From positions 62,001 through 126,000 of the forward strand of contig NZ_PPAF01000026.1 in NCBI RefSeq assembly GCF_002913045.1: 64,000 nucleotides of DNA, read 5' to 3'. The position numbers and the translations under genes are program-made. A model generated the notes under the pieces. That model saw nothing but the letters and a program-made list of their open reading frames with translations. It was not told the origin of the DNA and ran no database searches. Below, one piece after another: positions 36,844 through 47,666 of this stretch. Every line of letters starts with the position of its first letter. Position 1 is the first letter of the stretch. Source of the DNA: Campylobacter concisus (GTDB taxonomy: Bacteria; Campylobacterota; Campylobacteria; Campylobacterales; Campylobacteraceae).

Positions 36844-36853
36844 TTTTAAGCCT
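36836..36853. terminator. short hairpin between two convergent stops
   Basis: AGGCTTA and TAAGCCT form a seven-base stem with a four-base loop, covering the two convergent stop codons of the TorD-like gene and the coiled-coil gene. The U-runs are weak, so termination strength is doubtful. Confidence 0.45.
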
Positions 36854-37235
36854 GTGCCATTTCTATCATTTGAGTTTTAATGCTTAAAATGTTATTTTGA
36901 ATGGCTGACTGCTCTAAATTTAAGTAATGAAGCATTTGCATAGAGTCACGATCTTTTAGGCTTTGGATGCTTGAAATTTGATGTGAAATATCTAGCTTTT
37001 GATCTTGTAATTTTTCTAAGTCCTGTTGTAACTGTATAGCGCTCGCTTTATTAATAATTATAGGAGAAATTTTAGCATCTTCTCTTTGTTCTACATGTAC
37101 TTCATTGCTTCTAACAATATCTTTCTTGTCATAGCCAGAAGATACTAACATGCTTGTTTTTGAGCTATTTGAAGAGATAGATGTATAGCCATCATGATAG
37201 AAAATATTTGAGTTCATGTTCGCATCTATTTGCAT
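36846..37235 (-). CDS. small coiled-coil protein of unknown function
   Basis: 129-residue protein with no family I can name. The first 45 residues are Ser- and Asn-rich and lack a signal peptide. Residues about 60-128 have a high Gln/Leu/Ile content in heptad spacing (LQQDLEKLQDQKLDI) and look like a coiled coil. AGAGGAAAG precedes the ATG. It is monocistronic, opposite to the TorD-like gene and divergent from argH. I see no sigma-28 or sigma-54 promoter upstream, only AT-rich sequence. Confidence 0.7.
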   Translation of the reverse strand: MQIDANMNSNIFYHDGYTSISSNSSKTSMLVSSGYDKKDIVRSNEVHVEQREDAKISPIIINKASAIQLQQDLEKLQDQKLDISHQISSIQSLKDRDSMQMLHYLNLEQSAIQNNILSIKTQMIEMAQA

Positions 37236-37440
37236 ATCATCTTTCCTCTTATAGATTATTTTTATTTTAAACTATATTCAATAGAAAATTAAAATAGTTT
37301 TTAAAAAGTTATATTTTGAATTATATTTCTATATCCTTAAAGATAAATTATATTTATAACTTTTTTGCAACTTTATAGTTAAAATACCCAGTTAAGTGCT
37401 ATTTTGTTAAAATCACGCGAAACTAATTAAAGGTAAAGCT

Positions 37441-38853
37441 ATGAAAAAAGATAAAAACGCACATAAAAAGATGTGGGAGGGCAGATTTAGCGAGGCTAGC
37501 TCGAAGCTACTTGAGGAATTTAATGCCTCTATAAATTTTGATAAAAATTTTTTTGAAGAGGATATCGCTGGAAGTAAGGCTCACGCAAAGATGCTTGGGG
37601 TTTGTGGAATTTTGAAAAAAGATGAGTCAGAGGCGATTATAAAGGGGCTTGATGAGGTTTTAGCTGAGATAAGGGCTGGTAAATTTGCTTTTAAGATAGA
37701 GGATGAGGATATCCACATGGCGGTTGAAAAGCGTCTTAGCCAGATCATCGGCGCCGAGCTTGGTGGCAGACTGCACACAGCTAGAAGTAGAAATGACCAA
37801 GTTGCGCTTGATTTTAAATTTTATGTTTTGAAGAAAAATTTAGAAATTTCTTCATGTATAAAAGAGCTCATCGCCACGCTTACAAATTTGGCAAAAAACC
37901 ACAAAGATACGCTAATGCCAGGCTACACACATCTTCAGCACGCTCAGCCAGTAAGTCTTAGCTATCACTTGCTAGCATATGCATTTATGTTTAAAAGAGA
38001 TTTTGAGCGTTTTGTTAGCTCATATGAGCGAAACAACCTAAGTCCGCTTGGTTCAGCAGCCCTTGCAGGCACTCCTCATAAGATAGATAGAACTATCGTT
38101 GCAAGTGAGCTTGGCTTTGCAGGCTGCACGCAAAATGCGATGGATAGCGTGAGTGACCGTGATTTTGCGCTGGAAATTTTATTTAACATTAGCGTTTTTA
38201 TGACGCACGCTTCTAGGCTTTGTGAGGAGCTCATACTTTGGAGCTCGCAGGAATTTGGCTTTGTAAGCATTAGTGACGCTTATAGCACGGGCAGTTCCAT
38301 AATGCCACAGAAGAAAAATCCAGACGTAGCCGAACTCATACGCGGTAAAACTGGGCGCGTAAATGGAAATTTAGTAGCGCTACTAACTACGATGAAAGGT
38401 CTGCCACTTGCTTATAATAAAGATATGCAAGAAGATAAAGAGGGCGTGTTTGACAGCGTCTCAACCATTTTAAGCTCGGCTACTATCCTAAATGAGATGA
38501 TAAAAACGGCTAAATTTAATGAAAAAAACATGTTAAAAGCGACAAAAACAGGGCATCTAAGTGCCACTGATTTGGCAGACTATCTAGTGCGTGAAAAAAA
38601 TATCCCATTTAGAACGGCGCATTTTATCACAGGCAAAGCTGTCGCAAAGGCTGAGAGTTTGGGACTTGATTTAAGTGAATTAAACGAAGAGCAGCTAAAA
38701 AGTGTGGATGAAAATTTAGATGCAAATGCTATTAAATTTTTAGATCTTTACGCTTCAAAAGAGGCACGCACTTCAAAAGGCGGTACGGCAAATAAAAGCG
38801 TTGATGAGCAGATAGAAATTTTAGACTACTGGCTTAAGAAAAAAGAGTTATAA
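37441..38853 (+). CDS. argH: argininosuccinate lyase
   Basis: Splits argininosuccinate into arginine and fumarate in the final step of arginine synthesis. The 470-residue protein has [14 protein letters not shown] (about residues 112-125), [12 protein letters not shown], and the signature [12 protein letters not shown] with the flexible catalytic loop. AAAGG lies before the ATG. It has its own promoter region of about 200 bases, and its stop sits on the -10 box of the next gene. Confidence 0.97.
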   Translation: MKKDKNAHKKMWEGRFSEASSKLLEEFNASINFDKNFFEEDIAGSKAHAKMLGVCGILKKDESEAIIKGLDEVLAEIRAGKFAFKIEDEDIHMAVEKRLSQIIGAELGGRLHTARSRNDQVALDFKFYVLKKNLEISSCIKELIATLTNLAKNHKDTLMPGYTHLQHAQPVSLSYHLLAYAFMFKRDFERFVSSYERNNLSPLGSAALAGTPHKIDRTIVASELGFAGCTQNAMDSVSDRDFALEILFNISVFMTHASRLCEELILWSSQEFGFVSISDAYSTGSSIMPQKKNPDVAELIRGKTGRVNGNLVALLTTMKGLPLAYNKDMQEDKEGVFDSVSTILSSATILNEMIKTAKFNEKNMLKATKTGHLSATDLADYLVREKNIPFRTAHFITGKAVAKAESLGLDLSELNEEQLKSVDENLDANAIKFLDLYASKEARTSKGGTANKSVDEQIEILDYWLKKKEL

Positions 38854-38854
38854 T
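38849..38854 (+). promoter_or_regulatory. possible -10 box for the CZB chemoreceptor
   Basis: TATAAT overlaps the argH stop, 34 bases before the chemoreceptor ATG, with AAAGG just before that ATG. Spacing fits a sigma-70 promoter. Confidence 0.4.
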
Positions 38855-38887
38855 TACGCAAAATCTACAAATTTTAAAGGATGAAAA

Positions 38888-39970
38888 ATGTTTTTTGATG
38901 GCAAGAATAAAGAGCTTTCTAGTAAAAATGAAGCTTTACAAAGAGAAAATGAAGCTTTAAAGGCTGAAATTTTAGCACTTAAAGAGGAGCTAAAAAACGT
39001 TAAAACTTGTGAGCCAAAAGAGCAAGCTAAGGATAAGCAAGAGGCTGTAAATTTATTACTTTCAAGTTATCAAGATGGTATAAATTTCTTGCAATTAACA
39101 ATGGAAGAAAATCTAAAAATGCTTGAAAGTATAAATGGACTAAATGAAAAAACTTTCAAAGAGACGGGTGAACTCAAGTCGCAAACGGCTGAAATTTTAA
39201 ACTCGATCGAGCAAGTAAGCCAGATGAGCAATGACCTTTCAAATGACGCTTCTTCGCTTAATGGAAGCGTAAATTCGATTGCTGAGATTATAAATCTAAT
39301 TAAAGACATCTCAGATCAGACAAATTTGCTAGCTCTAAATGCTGCTATCGAGGCGGCCCGTGCTGGTGAGCATGGACGAGGTTTTGCTGTCGTGGCAGAT
39401 GAGGTTAGAAAGCTAGCTGAGCGCACTCAAAAAGCGACACTTGAAGTAGAAGTAAATATAAATGGCCTTAAGCAAAGTGCGAATACGATGATCGAAATGA
39501 GTGAGAATTTCTCAAAAATTTCTGCAAATGCTATGAAAATTTTAGGTGGATTTGAAGGAAACATCTCAAGCGTAAATGCAAATACGCAAAATATCCTAAA
39601 TCAGGCTCTAAATGTTACAAATGAAGTCTATGTAAGTAATGGAAAAATAGATCATATAAATATGAAGCTAAATGGGTATAGAGGCGTGCTTTTAAATGAG
39701 TTTAATAAAATTCAAGATGTTCATGAGTGTAGATTTGGCAAATGGTATGAAAAAGATGTGAAAAATACTCTTGTAAAAGATGCCAAAATTCTCTCAAGTA
39801 TCGCAGCTCATCATGAAAATGTTCATCATGGACTAGAAAAAGCGATGGTTATTTTTGCTGATAAAGACAAAGGAAATCTACCTGGCGTTGAAATATTAAA
39901 AGATGTTGAGAACTCAAGTAAAGTAGGTTTTGAAGAGTTACTTGAAGCTATAAAGGCTGCCAGAAAATAG
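38888..39970 (+). CDS. soluble methyl-accepting chemotaxis protein with CZB domain
   Basis: 360-residue cytoplasmic chemoreceptor: no membrane segment is present. Residues 1-45 form a coiled coil, the signalling hairpin [36 protein letters not shown] follows at about 142-177, and a C-terminal zinc-binding CZB domain closes it. The 3His/1Cys zinc set is complete: His256, Cys281 (CRFGKWY), His309 and His313. CZB receptors sense zinc or oxidants such as hypochlorous acid in other bacteria. The window has no chemotaxis kinase gene. A strong bidirectional hairpin follows. Confidence 0.92.
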   Translation: MFFDGKNKELSSKNEALQRENEALKAEILALKEELKNVKTCEPKEQAKDKQEAVNLLLSSYQDGINFLQLTMEENLKMLESINGLNEKTFKETGELKSQTAEILNSIEQVSQMSNDLSNDASSLNGSVNSIAEIINLIKDISDQTNLLALNAAIEAARAGEHGRGFAVVADEVRKLAERTQKATLEVEVNINGLKQSANTMIEMSENFSKISANAMKILGGFEGNISSVNANTQNILNQALNVTNEVYVSNGKIDHINMKLNGYRGVLLNEFNKIQDVHECRFGKWYEKDVKNTLVKDAKILSSIAAHHENVHHGLEKAMVIFADKDKGNLPGVEILKDVENSSKVGFEELLEAIKAARK

Positions 39971-39974
39971 AATA

Positions 39975-40007
39975 AAATTTTAGACTCAGGCTTTGAGTCT
40001 AAAATTT
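39975..40007. terminator. bidirectional terminator between chemoreceptor and HIT gene
   Basis: AAATTTTAGACTCA pairs perfectly with TGAGTCTAAAATTT (14 bases, five-base loop GGCTT). The A/T ends give U-runs on both strands. It separates two convergent genes. Confidence 0.85.
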
Positions 40008-40015
40008 ATAAGTTA

Positions 40016-40369
40016 TTAAAATGTGCTTTGTGGATCAGCTACGCCTTCGCTCCAGCCAAGCTTCGCTCCGCCAAGCAGGTGAAAATGTAGATGCATAACT
40101 TCTTGACCACCGTTTTCACCGCAGTTTGTTATGAGGCGGTATCCGCTCTTATCAACGCCCATTAAGGTCGCTACTTCTTGGATAAATTTTGTCATCTCTC
40201 CCATTAAAACCGGATCCATCTCTTGGAAATTTTTATAGTGTTTTTTTGGGATGATTAGGATGTGGATCGGTGCTTTTGGGTTTATGTCGTTAAAAGCTAG
40301 AAATTTCTCGCTTTCAAGTACTTTGTTGCAAGGGATTTCACCAGCTACGATCTTTTCAAATATGGTCAT
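40016..40369 (-). CDS. HIT family protein
   Basis: 117-residue histidine triad (HIT) nucleotide-binding hydrolase of the HinT type, acting on AMP-linked phosphoramidates. The triad is HLHFHLLGG near residue 100, and FNDINPKAPIHILIIPKKH is the N-terminal signature. The start is the ATG with AAAGGAGC six bases upstream; an earlier in-frame ATG is ignored. It faces pheS across a 118-base gap. Confidence 0.93.
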   Translation of the reverse strand: MTIFEKIVAGEIPCNKVLESEKFLAFNDINPKAPIHILIIPKKHYKNFQEMDPVLMGEMTKFIQEVATLMGVDKSGYRLITNCGENGGQEVMHLHFHLLGGAKLGWSEGVADPQSTF

Positions 40370-40487
40370 TTTAGCTCCTTTGAAATTTTGCAAAATTATA
40401 TCAAAGTGTGCTTAAATTTCGTGCTCTTTATCTTGATTTTAACTCTTTTTCTATAAAATCGACTCAAAAATTTATAAAGGCAAAAAA

Positions 40488-41483
40488 TTGCAAGATTTCG
40501 TTAATAAAATCAAAAATGAAATTTCAACGCTTGACGATCTTGAGAAGGTCAGGGTAGAAATTTTTGGCAAAAAGGGCATCTTGGCGCAAGGTTTTGCAAA
40601 GCTAAAAGAGCTTGGTGAAGATGAGAAAAAGGAATTTGCAGCAAATTTAAACAAGCAAAGAGATGAACTTGGCGCGCTAATAGAAGCTAAAAAAGCTGAG
40701 CTTAGCGAGCAAGAGATAGATAACAAGATGAAAAAAGAAGCCGCTGATATCACGCTATTTAATGAGCCTGTTGCTAGTGGGGCACTTCATCCTGTGATGG
40801 CTACGATGGATAAGATAATTGAATACTTTTTGGCTCTAAATTTCTCGCTCGAGACTGGACCATTGATAGAAGATGATTTTCACAACTTTGAAGCGCTAAA
40901 TTTACCAAAATACCACCCAGCAAGGGATATGCAAGATACATTTTACCTAGATGATTTTAGACTTTTAAGGACGCATACGAGTCCAGTTCAGGTGCGAACT
41001 ATGCTAAATCAAAAGCCGCCTATTCGTATGATAGCGCCTGGCACGGTCTTTAGACGTGATATGGATTTAACACATACACCGATGTTTCACCAGGTTGAGG
41101 GCCTCGTGGTAGAGGATGCTGAGAAAGTTAGCTTTGCAAATTTAAAATCAATGCTTGAGGGCTTTTTAAAGCACATGTTTGGCGACGTTGAAGTGCGTTT
41201 TCGCCCTAGCTTCTTTCCATTTACGGAGCCTAGCGCAGAGGTTGATATTAGTTGTATATTTTGCCATGGCAAGGGCTGCAGAGTGTGCAAGCAGACTACT
41301 TGGCTTGAGGTACTTGGATGCGGAGTCGTTGATCCAAATGTATTTAAGGCAGTTGGCTATAAAAATGTAAGTGGATACGCCTTTGGCCTTGGCGTTGAGA
41401 GATTTGCGATGTTGCTTCATAGAGTGCCTGATCTAAGGTCGCTTTTTGAGGGAGATTTAAGATTGTTGGAGCAGTTTAAATGA
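40488..41483 (+). CDS. pheS: phenylalanyl-tRNA synthetase alpha subunit
   Basis: Catalytic subunit of tetrameric PheRS. The 331-residue protein has an N-terminal coiled coil, class II motif 2 [21 protein letters not shown] and motif 3 near [20 protein letters not shown] is an extra cysteine patch seen in many bacterial PheS. The start is TTG with AAAGG eight bases upstream. The stop overlaps pheT by 4 bases. Confidence 0.96.
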   Translation: MQDFVNKIKNEISTLDDLEKVRVEIFGKKGILAQGFAKLKELGEDEKKEFAANLNKQRDELGALIEAKKAELSEQEIDNKMKKEAADITLFNEPVASGALHPVMATMDKIIEYFLALNFSLETGPLIEDDFHNFEALNLPKYHPARDMQDTFYLDDFRLLRTHTSPVQVRTMLNQKPPIRMIAPGTVFRRDMDLTHTPMFHQVEGLVVEDAEKVSFANLKSMLEGFLKHMFGDVEVRFRPSFFPFTEPSAEVDISCIFCHGKGCRVCKQTTWLEVLGCGVVDPNVFKAVGYKNVSGYAFGLGVERFAMLLHRVPDLRSLFEGDLRLLEQFK

Positions 41484-43816
41484 TAATTTCAAAGCATTGG
41501 TTAAACGAGTGGATCGACCTTAGCGACGTTAGCGGCGAGACACTTTCAAAGACATTAAATTCTATCGGGCTAGAGGTTGATAGCTATAAAGAGATAAATT
41601 TACCAAAGAGTATTGTGGTTGGCTACATAAAAAGTAGAGAGAAGCACCCAGATGCCGATAAACTAAGCATTTGTCAAGTGGATGTTGGCGGAGAGACGCT
41701 TCAGATCGTGTGTGGGGCTAAAAATGTTGAAGCTGGCCAGTTTGTGCCAGTTGCACTTATTGGCACGACTATGCCAAATGGTCTTGAGATAAAAAAAGCA
41801 AAGCTAAGAGGTATCGAGTCAAGTGGCATGATCTGCTCTTCAAGTGAGCTGGGACTTCCAAAGGTAAACGATGGAATTTTGCCACTTGATGAGAGCATCG
41901 GCAAGCTAAAACTTGGTACAAGTCTTAGCGAATTTGAGATATTTAAAGATACGATAATCGAAGTTGATGTCACAGCAAACAGAGGCGATTGCCAAAATTT
42001 ACATGGCATCGCAAGAGAAATTTGTGCAGCGCTTGATTTAAATATGAAAGATAGTCACGAAGACGATGAGAGCGAAAATTTACTAGGTATTGGCAGAATA
42101 GCTTCTGTGCGAGCAGAGGATAAAGTAAATGGGTCATTTTTGTATAAGGCTTTTGAGCTAAAAGAGGGACTATATGAAAGTTTAATAACTCGCATGCGTC
42201 TAGCATTAATAGAGTGCCAAAAGACAAATTTAGTTGAGAGACTGCTTGAATACGCGACATTTTGCACGGGTGTTTTATTTAGGGCTTATGATCACGCTAA
42301 ACTTGTAAGTGAAGGCGAAAAGGCTGTTTTTGATATAAAAAATGGCAAAAATGGCGAATGTGTCGTTTATTGCGGGGATAAAAATTTAGGCATTGCTGGA
42401 ATTTACCAAAGTGATGTAGCAAGGGTAGATGAGAAGTCAAAAGTGATCATAGTAGAAGCTAGCTACGTAAAGCCAGATGTAGTTTCAAAAGCTATTTTTG
42501 AAAATAAAAATTTACCAAAGGGTGATCAAATTTATCGCTCAAGTCGTGGCAGTGAGCCAAATTTAGCTTATGGTGCGGATTATTTATTTAAAAGACTTGC
42601 TAATTTTAAAGATACTCTAAATCTCTTTGCTGGCTCACAGCAGTCGCTTTTAAATACCGAACCTATCACGCTTAGTATCTCTCTTTTTGAGATTAAAAAT
42701 ATGATCGGTCAAGATATTGCTAGAAATGATGTTGTTAAAATTTTAAAGAAACTTGGCTTTGAGATCGCGGTAAACGTTGAGCAAGAAAGCTTTAACGTAA
42801 AAGTACCGTTATTTCGCCATGATATAGTAAATTCTCACGATGTTTGCGAGGAGATCGTAAGGATGGTAGGCATAGACAATATCGCCTCAAAACCACTAAA
42901 TTTCTCTGAGAAAAATAGGCTAAATAAGACATATTTTGACTATAAAAACGCCCTAAATTTAAGGCGTAGAGCAGCCGATAATGGCTTTTTTGAAAGCGTA
43001 CACTATGTTTTTGATAGTGAGGACGAGCTTAGTGAGCTAAATTTTAAACCTTGCAAAGTCAAGATACTAAATCCTATAAACAACGAATTAAACACGCTTA
43101 GACCGACGCTTGTTAATCACCTTCTAAGCTCAAGCGAGAAAAATATCAAAAACTCGAAACGCTCAGTTAGACTTTTTGAGCTTGGAGAAATTTTTGATGA
43201 AAATGCAAATCAGGGCTTAAATTTAGGCTTTGTTGTGTCTGGCCTTTTAAAAGAGCCTACATTAATAAACGGCGCAAAAGGTGAGGAGGCAAATTTCTAT
43301 GCATTTGCATCGATGGTGCAAAACGTCATAGGTAAATTTGAGCTAAAACCTTGCCAGGGTATCTCATATCTTAGCCCATACGAGCAAGCACACATCTATC
43401 AAAATGGCGAAAATATCGGCTATATCGGAAGAGTTGATGCAAGGGTTGAGGCAAAGAGAGATCTGCCAAGAACTTACGTCTGCGAGATTGATTTTGCGAA
43501 GCTTAAATTTGAGCCGATTTTGGCAGTGCCTTACTCTAAATTTCAAAGCACAACAAGGGATCTTAGTCTCATCGTGCCTGAAAATTTTGAGGCTGGACAA
43601 ATTTATGAGTGCATAAGAGGGCTAAACCTAAAAGAGCTAAAAGAATTTTTACCAGTTGATATCTACAAAGATGCGAAACTAAATGGCTCGATCAGCCTTA
43701 GTTTGAAATTTACATTCCAAGATATGGAAAAAACGCTTGAGGATGATGATATAAACGCACTTATGGATAAAATTTTAGGTGAGCTAAAAGATAAACTAAA
43801 TATCGGAATAAGATGA
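41480..43816 (+). CDS. pheT: phenylalanyl-tRNA synthetase beta subunit
   Basis: Beta subunit of PheRS, 778 residues, with the N-terminal tRNA-binding fold ([25 protein letters not shown]), the B3/B4 editing domain, and the C-terminal anticodon-binding FDX-ACB domain. It overlaps pheS and aroA by 4 bases each, so the three are linked. Confidence 0.96.
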   Translation: MIISKHWLNEWIDLSDVSGETLSKTLNSIGLEVDSYKEINLPKSIVVGYIKSREKHPDADKLSICQVDVGGETLQIVCGAKNVEAGQFVPVALIGTTMPNGLEIKKAKLRGIESSGMICSSSELGLPKVNDGILPLDESIGKLKLGTSLSEFEIFKDTIIEVDVTANRGDCQNLHGIAREICAALDLNMKDSHEDDESENLLGIGRIASVRAEDKVNGSFLYKAFELKEGLYESLITRMRLALIECQKTNLVERLLEYATFCTGVLFRAYDHAKLVSEGEKAVFDIKNGKNGECVVYCGDKNLGIAGIYQSDVARVDEKSKVIIVEASYVKPDVVSKAIFENKNLPKGDQIYRSSRGSEPNLAYGADYLFKRLANFKDTLNLFAGSQQSLLNTEPITLSISLFEIKNMIGQDIARNDVVKILKKLGFEIAVNVEQESFNVKVPLFRHDIVNSHDVCEEIVRMVGIDNIASKPLNFSEKNRLNKTYFDYKNALNLRRRAADNGFFESVHYVFDSEDELSELNFKPCKVKILNPINNELNTLRPTLVNHLLSSSEKNIKNSKRSVRLFELGEIFDENANQGLNLGFVVSGLLKEPTLINGAKGEEANFYAFASMVQNVIGKFELKPCQGISYLSPYEQAHIYQNGENIGYIGRVDARVEAKRDLPRTYVCEIDFAKLKFEPILAVPYSKFQSTTRDLSLIVPENFEAGQIYECIRGLNLKELKEFLPVDIYKDAKLNGSISLSLKFTFQDMEKTLEDDDINALMDKILGELKDKLNIGIR

Positions 43817-45090
43817 GAATTTATCCATTAGAAAAAAGTCTAAATTTAACTATCAACGATATTGCAGCGGATAAATCAATATCGCATAGATGTGCGATTT
43901 TTTCGCTTTTGAGTGATAAGCCATCTCGCATTAGAAACTATCTAAGAGCAGGCGACACGCTAAATACCCTAAAAATAGTCGAGCTTTTAGGCGCAAAAGT
44001 TGAGGACAATGGTTTCGAAATAACAATCACACCGCCGCAAAAGATAAAAGAGCCAAATGAAATTTTAGAGTGTGGCAACTCAGGCACAGCGATGAGGCTT
44101 TTTATGGGATTACTAGCCGTACAGGATGGCTTTTTCGTACTAAGTGGCGATAGATATTTAAACTCACGTCCAATGGCTAGAATAGCAAAACCTCTAAACG
44201 ATATGGGTGCAAAGATAGATGGTGCAAACAACGCAAGCAACGCTCCACTTTGCATAAGAGGGACGAAATTTGAAAGATTTAGTTTTGAAAGCAAGATTGC
44301 CTCAGCCCAGGTAAAAAGTGCGCTTTTGCTGGCAGCTCTTTACTCAAATGGCTGCAAATTTAGTGAGCCAGAACTAAGTAGGGATCATACTGAGCGCATG
44401 CTTGCTGGCATGGGAGCTGATATAAAGCGTGACGGCCTAGAGATCAAGCTAGAGCCGATGAAAGCCTCACTTGCGCCACTTGATATAGACGTACCAAATG
44501 ATCCAAGCTCGGCATTTTTCTTTGCAGTCGCAGCACTTATCATTCCGGACTCGCATATTATTTTAAAAAATATCTTACTAAATAAAACTCGCATCGAAGC
44601 TTATAAAATTCTAGAAAAAATGGGAGCTGAGATAAAATTTTACAAAACTTCAAGCAAATATGAAGATATCGGTGATATCGAGGTCAAGTACTCACCAAAT
44701 TTAAAAGGTGTAGAAGTTAGCGAAAATATCTCGTGGCTCATTGACGAAGCTCCAGCTTTAGCCATCGCATTTGCCTGCGCCAAAGGCCAAAGCAAGCTAA
44801 TAAATGCAAAAGAGCTTCGTGTAAAAGAGAGCGATAGAATTACTGTCACGATAAATGCGCTAAAGCAGTGTGGTGTTGATGCTAGCGAGCTTGAAGATGG
44901 CTTTATCATAAATGGTTCAGAGGCTAAATTTGCCAAGATAGATAGTCACGGGGATCACAGGATTGCGATGAGTTTTGCTGTGCTTGGACTAAAGTGCGGC
45001 ATGCAGATAGAAAAGAGCGAATTTATCGCCACTTCATTTCCAAATTTTGCTGAAATTTTAAAGAAAATGGGAGCTAGAGTTGAAGATTGA
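43813..45090 (+). CDS. aroA: 3-phosphoshikimate 1-carboxyvinyltransferase (EPSP synthase)
   Basis: Shikimate pathway step joining PEP and shikimate-3-phosphate. Motifs: DKSISHRCAIF (20-30), LECGNSGTAMRLFMGLLA near 92-109, and RVKESDRI with HGDHRIAMSFAVLGL. The length of 425 residues is normal. Its end overlaps ispH by 11 bases. The GNSGTAMRL motif is the class I kind, so glyphosate tolerance is not predicted. Confidence 0.96.
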   Translation: MRIYPLEKSLNLTINDIAADKSISHRCAIFSLLSDKPSRIRNYLRAGDTLNTLKIVELLGAKVEDNGFEITITPPQKIKEPNEILECGNSGTAMRLFMGLLAVQDGFFVLSGDRYLNSRPMARIAKPLNDMGAKIDGANNASNAPLCIRGTKFERFSFESKIASAQVKSALLLAALYSNGCKFSEPELSRDHTERMLAGMGADIKRDGLEIKLEPMKASLAPLDIDVPNDPSSAFFFAVAALIIPDSHIILKNILLNKTRIEAYKILEKMGAEIKFYKTSSKYEDIGDIEVKYSPNLKGVEVSENISWLIDEAPALAIAFACAKGQSKLINAKELRVKESDRITVTINALKQCGVDASELEDGFIINGSEAKFAKIDSHGDHRIAMSFAVLGLKCGMQIEKSEFIATSFPNFAEILKKMGARVED

Positions 45091-45904
45091 GCTTGCTAGT
45101 AGTTATGGATTTTGCTTTGGTGTAAAAAGGGCGATAAAGATTGCTGAAAATGCAGGAGATGCTGCGACCATCGGGCCACTCATCCATAATAACGAAGAGA
45201 TAAACAGGCTTGAGAAAAACTACAATGTAAAAACACTTGAGGGTATAGACGAGCTAAAAGATGAGAAAAAGGCGATCATCCGCACTCATGGTATCACTAA
45301 AAATGACCTTGCAGAGCTAAAAAAGACAGATATAAAAGTGATTGACGCAACTTGTCCATTTGTGACAAAGCCACAGCAAATTTGTGAAAAAATGAGCGAA
45401 GAGGGCTATGATGTGGTGATCTATGGCGACATGCACCACCCTGAGGTAAAAGGCGTGAAGTCATACGCCAAGGGTAACGTCTATGTCGTGCTTGAAGAGA
45501 GTGAGCTAGAGGATATTAAATTTAAGCAAAAGGTTGCACTTGTTAGCCAAACGACTAGAAAAGTCGAGAAATTTATGCAGATCGCAAACTACCTTATGCT
45601 TCACGTAAAAGAGGTGCGTGTTTTTAATACGATTTGCAACGCAACATTTGAAAACCAAGAGGCTGCTAAAAATTTGGCAAAAAGAGCTGACGTGATGATA
45701 ATCATCGGCGGAAAAAATAGCTCAAATACAAAACAACTCTATCTAATATCTAAAAATTTCTGCGAAGATAGCTACCTGATAGAAAGTGAAGAAGAGCTTG
45801 AAAAGTCATGGTTTGATGGCAAAAATTTGTGTGGCATAAGTGCGGGTGCAAGTACGCCTGACTGGATCATACAAAAAGTCGTTGACAGAATCAAAAAAGT
45901 ATAA
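45080..45904 (+). CDS. ispH: 4-hydroxy-3-methylbut-2-enyl diphosphate reductase
   Basis: Fe-S enzyme for the last step of the MEP isoprenoid pathway. Cluster cysteines are in YGFCFGVKRAI (about C12), DATCPFVT (about C95) and NTICNATFENQEA (about C190). The length of 274 residues is usual for short IspH. It overlaps aroA by 11 bases. An 80-base gap with a promoter-like TATAAT separates it from rpsA. Confidence 0.95.
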   Translation: MKIELASSYGFCFGVKRAIKIAENAGDAATIGPLIHNNEEINRLEKNYNVKTLEGIDELKDEKKAIIRTHGITKNDLAELKKTDIKVIDATCPFVTKPQQICEKMSEEGYDVVIYGDMHHPEVKGVKSYAKGNVYVVLEESELEDIKFKQKVALVSQTTRKVEKFMQIANYLMLHVKEVRVFNTICNATFENQEAAKNLAKRADVMIIIGGKNSSNTKQLYLISKNFCEDSYLIESEEELEKSWFDGKNLCGISAGASTPDWIIQKVVDRIKKV

Positions 45905-45933
45905 AATTTATCCTAGCTAAAGCCACAATTAAC

Positions 45934-45939
45934 TATAAT
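45934..45939 (+). promoter_or_regulatory. possible -10 box for rpsA
   Basis: TATAAT lies 45 bases before the rpsA ATG, in the gap after ispH. AAAGGATC precedes the ATG. Confidence 0.45.
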
Positions 45940-45984
45940 AAGCCAATTTGCCTCTACTGGCATAATAAAATTTAAAGGATCAAG

Positions 45985-47661
45985 ATGGCTGTGAACAAAA
46001 GTGTTCAATTAGGAAAAGCAAAAGACGAAGATATCGAAGATATCGATTTTGCTGCGATGTTAGAGGAGTCTTTTAAAAAGACTGAAGAAGATAGTGACGC
46101 AAAGATCGTCAGTATCAATGGCGATGAGGTTTTAATCGACGTTGGCAAGAAATCAGAGGGCATTTTAAATGTTTCTGAGATCACTGATGCAAATGGCAAC
46201 CTGACGCATAAAGTTGGCGATACGATCAAAGTTGTAATAACTGGATCAAGAAATGGAAGACCTATAGTGTCGCACAAAAAAGCACTTAGAAAAGAGAAAG
46301 TTAAAGCTTTCATCGAAGCTTACGATCCTGAAAATTCTGGCGAAATCGACGTAAAAGTAGTTGGAAAAAATAAAGGTGGCTTTATCACTCAAGATGTAAA
46401 TGGGGTGGAATTTTTCTTACCAAAAACTCACAGTGGCTTTAAAAATGCTGAAGGAGTAATTGGTAAAACATATAAAGTAAGAGTTATAAAAATTGATAAA
46501 GAAGAAAATAGTATAGTTGTCTCTAGAAAGAAAATTTTAGATGACGACCGCAAAAAGCGTAAAGAAGCTCTATCAAGCATAGTAGAAAATGATAGCGTTA
46601 TAGAGGGTACAGTTAAAAAAATCACAACTTATGGTATGTTTGTTGATGTTGGCGGCGTGGACGGACTTGTTCACTACAGCGAGATAAGCTATAAAGGCCC
46701 AGTAAACCCTAGCTCACTATATAAAGAAGGCGATAAAGTTTTAGTTAAAGTTATCAGCTATGACAACGAAAAACGCCACTTGTCTCTATCTATCAAGGCA
46801 GCTACTCCAGATCCTTGGGAAGAGATCATAAATGATGGACTAGAGGTTGGTGACACTATCAAAGTTACAGTTAGCAATATCGAGCCTTATGGCGCATTTG
46901 TTGATCTTGGAAATGATATTGAAGGATTTTTACATATATCTGAAATTTCATGGGACAAAAATATCAAAAATCCAAAAGATCACATTAATGAAGGTCAAGA
47001 GATCGATGTTGAGGTTATTGAGATAGATGCAAAAGGACATCGTCTAAGAGTGAGCCTTAAAAATTTACTTCCAAAGCCATTTGATGAGTTTAAGGCAAAA
47101 CACAAAGAGGGCGACGTAGTAAAAGGCGTTGTGACAACTATCACAAATTTTGGTGCATTTGTTAGAGTAGGCTGCGTTGAGGGCTTGTTACACAATGAAG
47201 ATGCATCTTGGGATAGGAATGACAAGTGCAAAGATATGTTTAAAGCTGGTGACGAGCTTGAAGTAAAGATCATCAAAATCGATAGTGCTGAACAAAAAGT
47301 TTCACTTAGCCTAAAAGATCTAAAACAAAGTCCAGTTCAAGCATTTGCTGATAAATTTAATGTAGGTGATATCGTAAAAGGAACAATTCGCGACATTAAA
47401 GACTTTGGCGTATTTGTAGAGCTTGGTAATAACGTTGATGCGCTGATCCGCAAAGAAGATCTAGGTAGTGTAGATGTTAGCACACTTAAGATCAGCGATG
47501 AGATCGAAGCAGCTATCGCATTTATCGATGAGAAGAAAAATAGAATACGCCTAAGTATACGCCGTTTAGCAAAACAAAAAGAGCGTGAAGTGTTAAATGA
47601 GATCAATGATAATGATGATAAAGTAACACTCGGCGATATTATAAAAGAACAATTACTTTAG
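45985..47661 (+). CDS. rpsA: 30S ribosomal protein S1
   Basis: Single-stranded RNA-binding ribosomal protein that unwinds mRNA in translation. The 558-residue protein has six S1-type OB folds; the repeats are recognisable at KITTYGMFVDVGGVDGLVHYSEI, NIEPYGAFVDLGNDIEGFLH, TITNFGAFVRVGCVEGLLH and DIKDFGVFVELGNNVDALI. Length matches Campylobacter S1. AAAGG before the ATG and a candidate promoter make it a separate transcription unit start. Confidence 0.96.
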   Translation: MAVNKSVQLGKAKDEDIEDIDFAAMLEESFKKTEEDSDAKIVSINGDEVLIDVGKKSEGILNVSEITDANGNLTHKVGDTIKVVITGSRNGRPIVSHKKALRKEKVKAFIEAYDPENSGEIDVKVVGKNKGGFITQDVNGVEFFLPKTHSGFKNAEGVIGKTYKVRVIKIDKEENSIVVSRKKILDDDRKKRKEALSSIVENDSVIEGTVKKITTYGMFVDVGGVDGLVHYSEISYKGPVNPSSLYKEGDKVLVKVISYDNEKRHLSLSIKAATPDPWEEIINDGLEVGDTIKVTVSNIEPYGAFVDLGNDIEGFLHISEISWDKNIKNPKDHINEGQEIDVEVIEIDAKGHRLRVSLKNLLPKPFDEFKAKHKEGDVVKGVVTTITNFGAFVRVGCVEGLLHNEDASWDRNDKCKDMFKAGDELEVKIIKIDSAEQKVSLSLKDLKQSPVQAFADKFNVGDIVKGTIRDIKDFGVFVELGNNVDALIRKEDLGSVDVSTLKISDEIEAAIAFIDEKKNRIRLSIRRLAKQKEREVLNEINDNDDKVTLGDIIKEQLL

Positions 47662-47666
47662 TTTAA

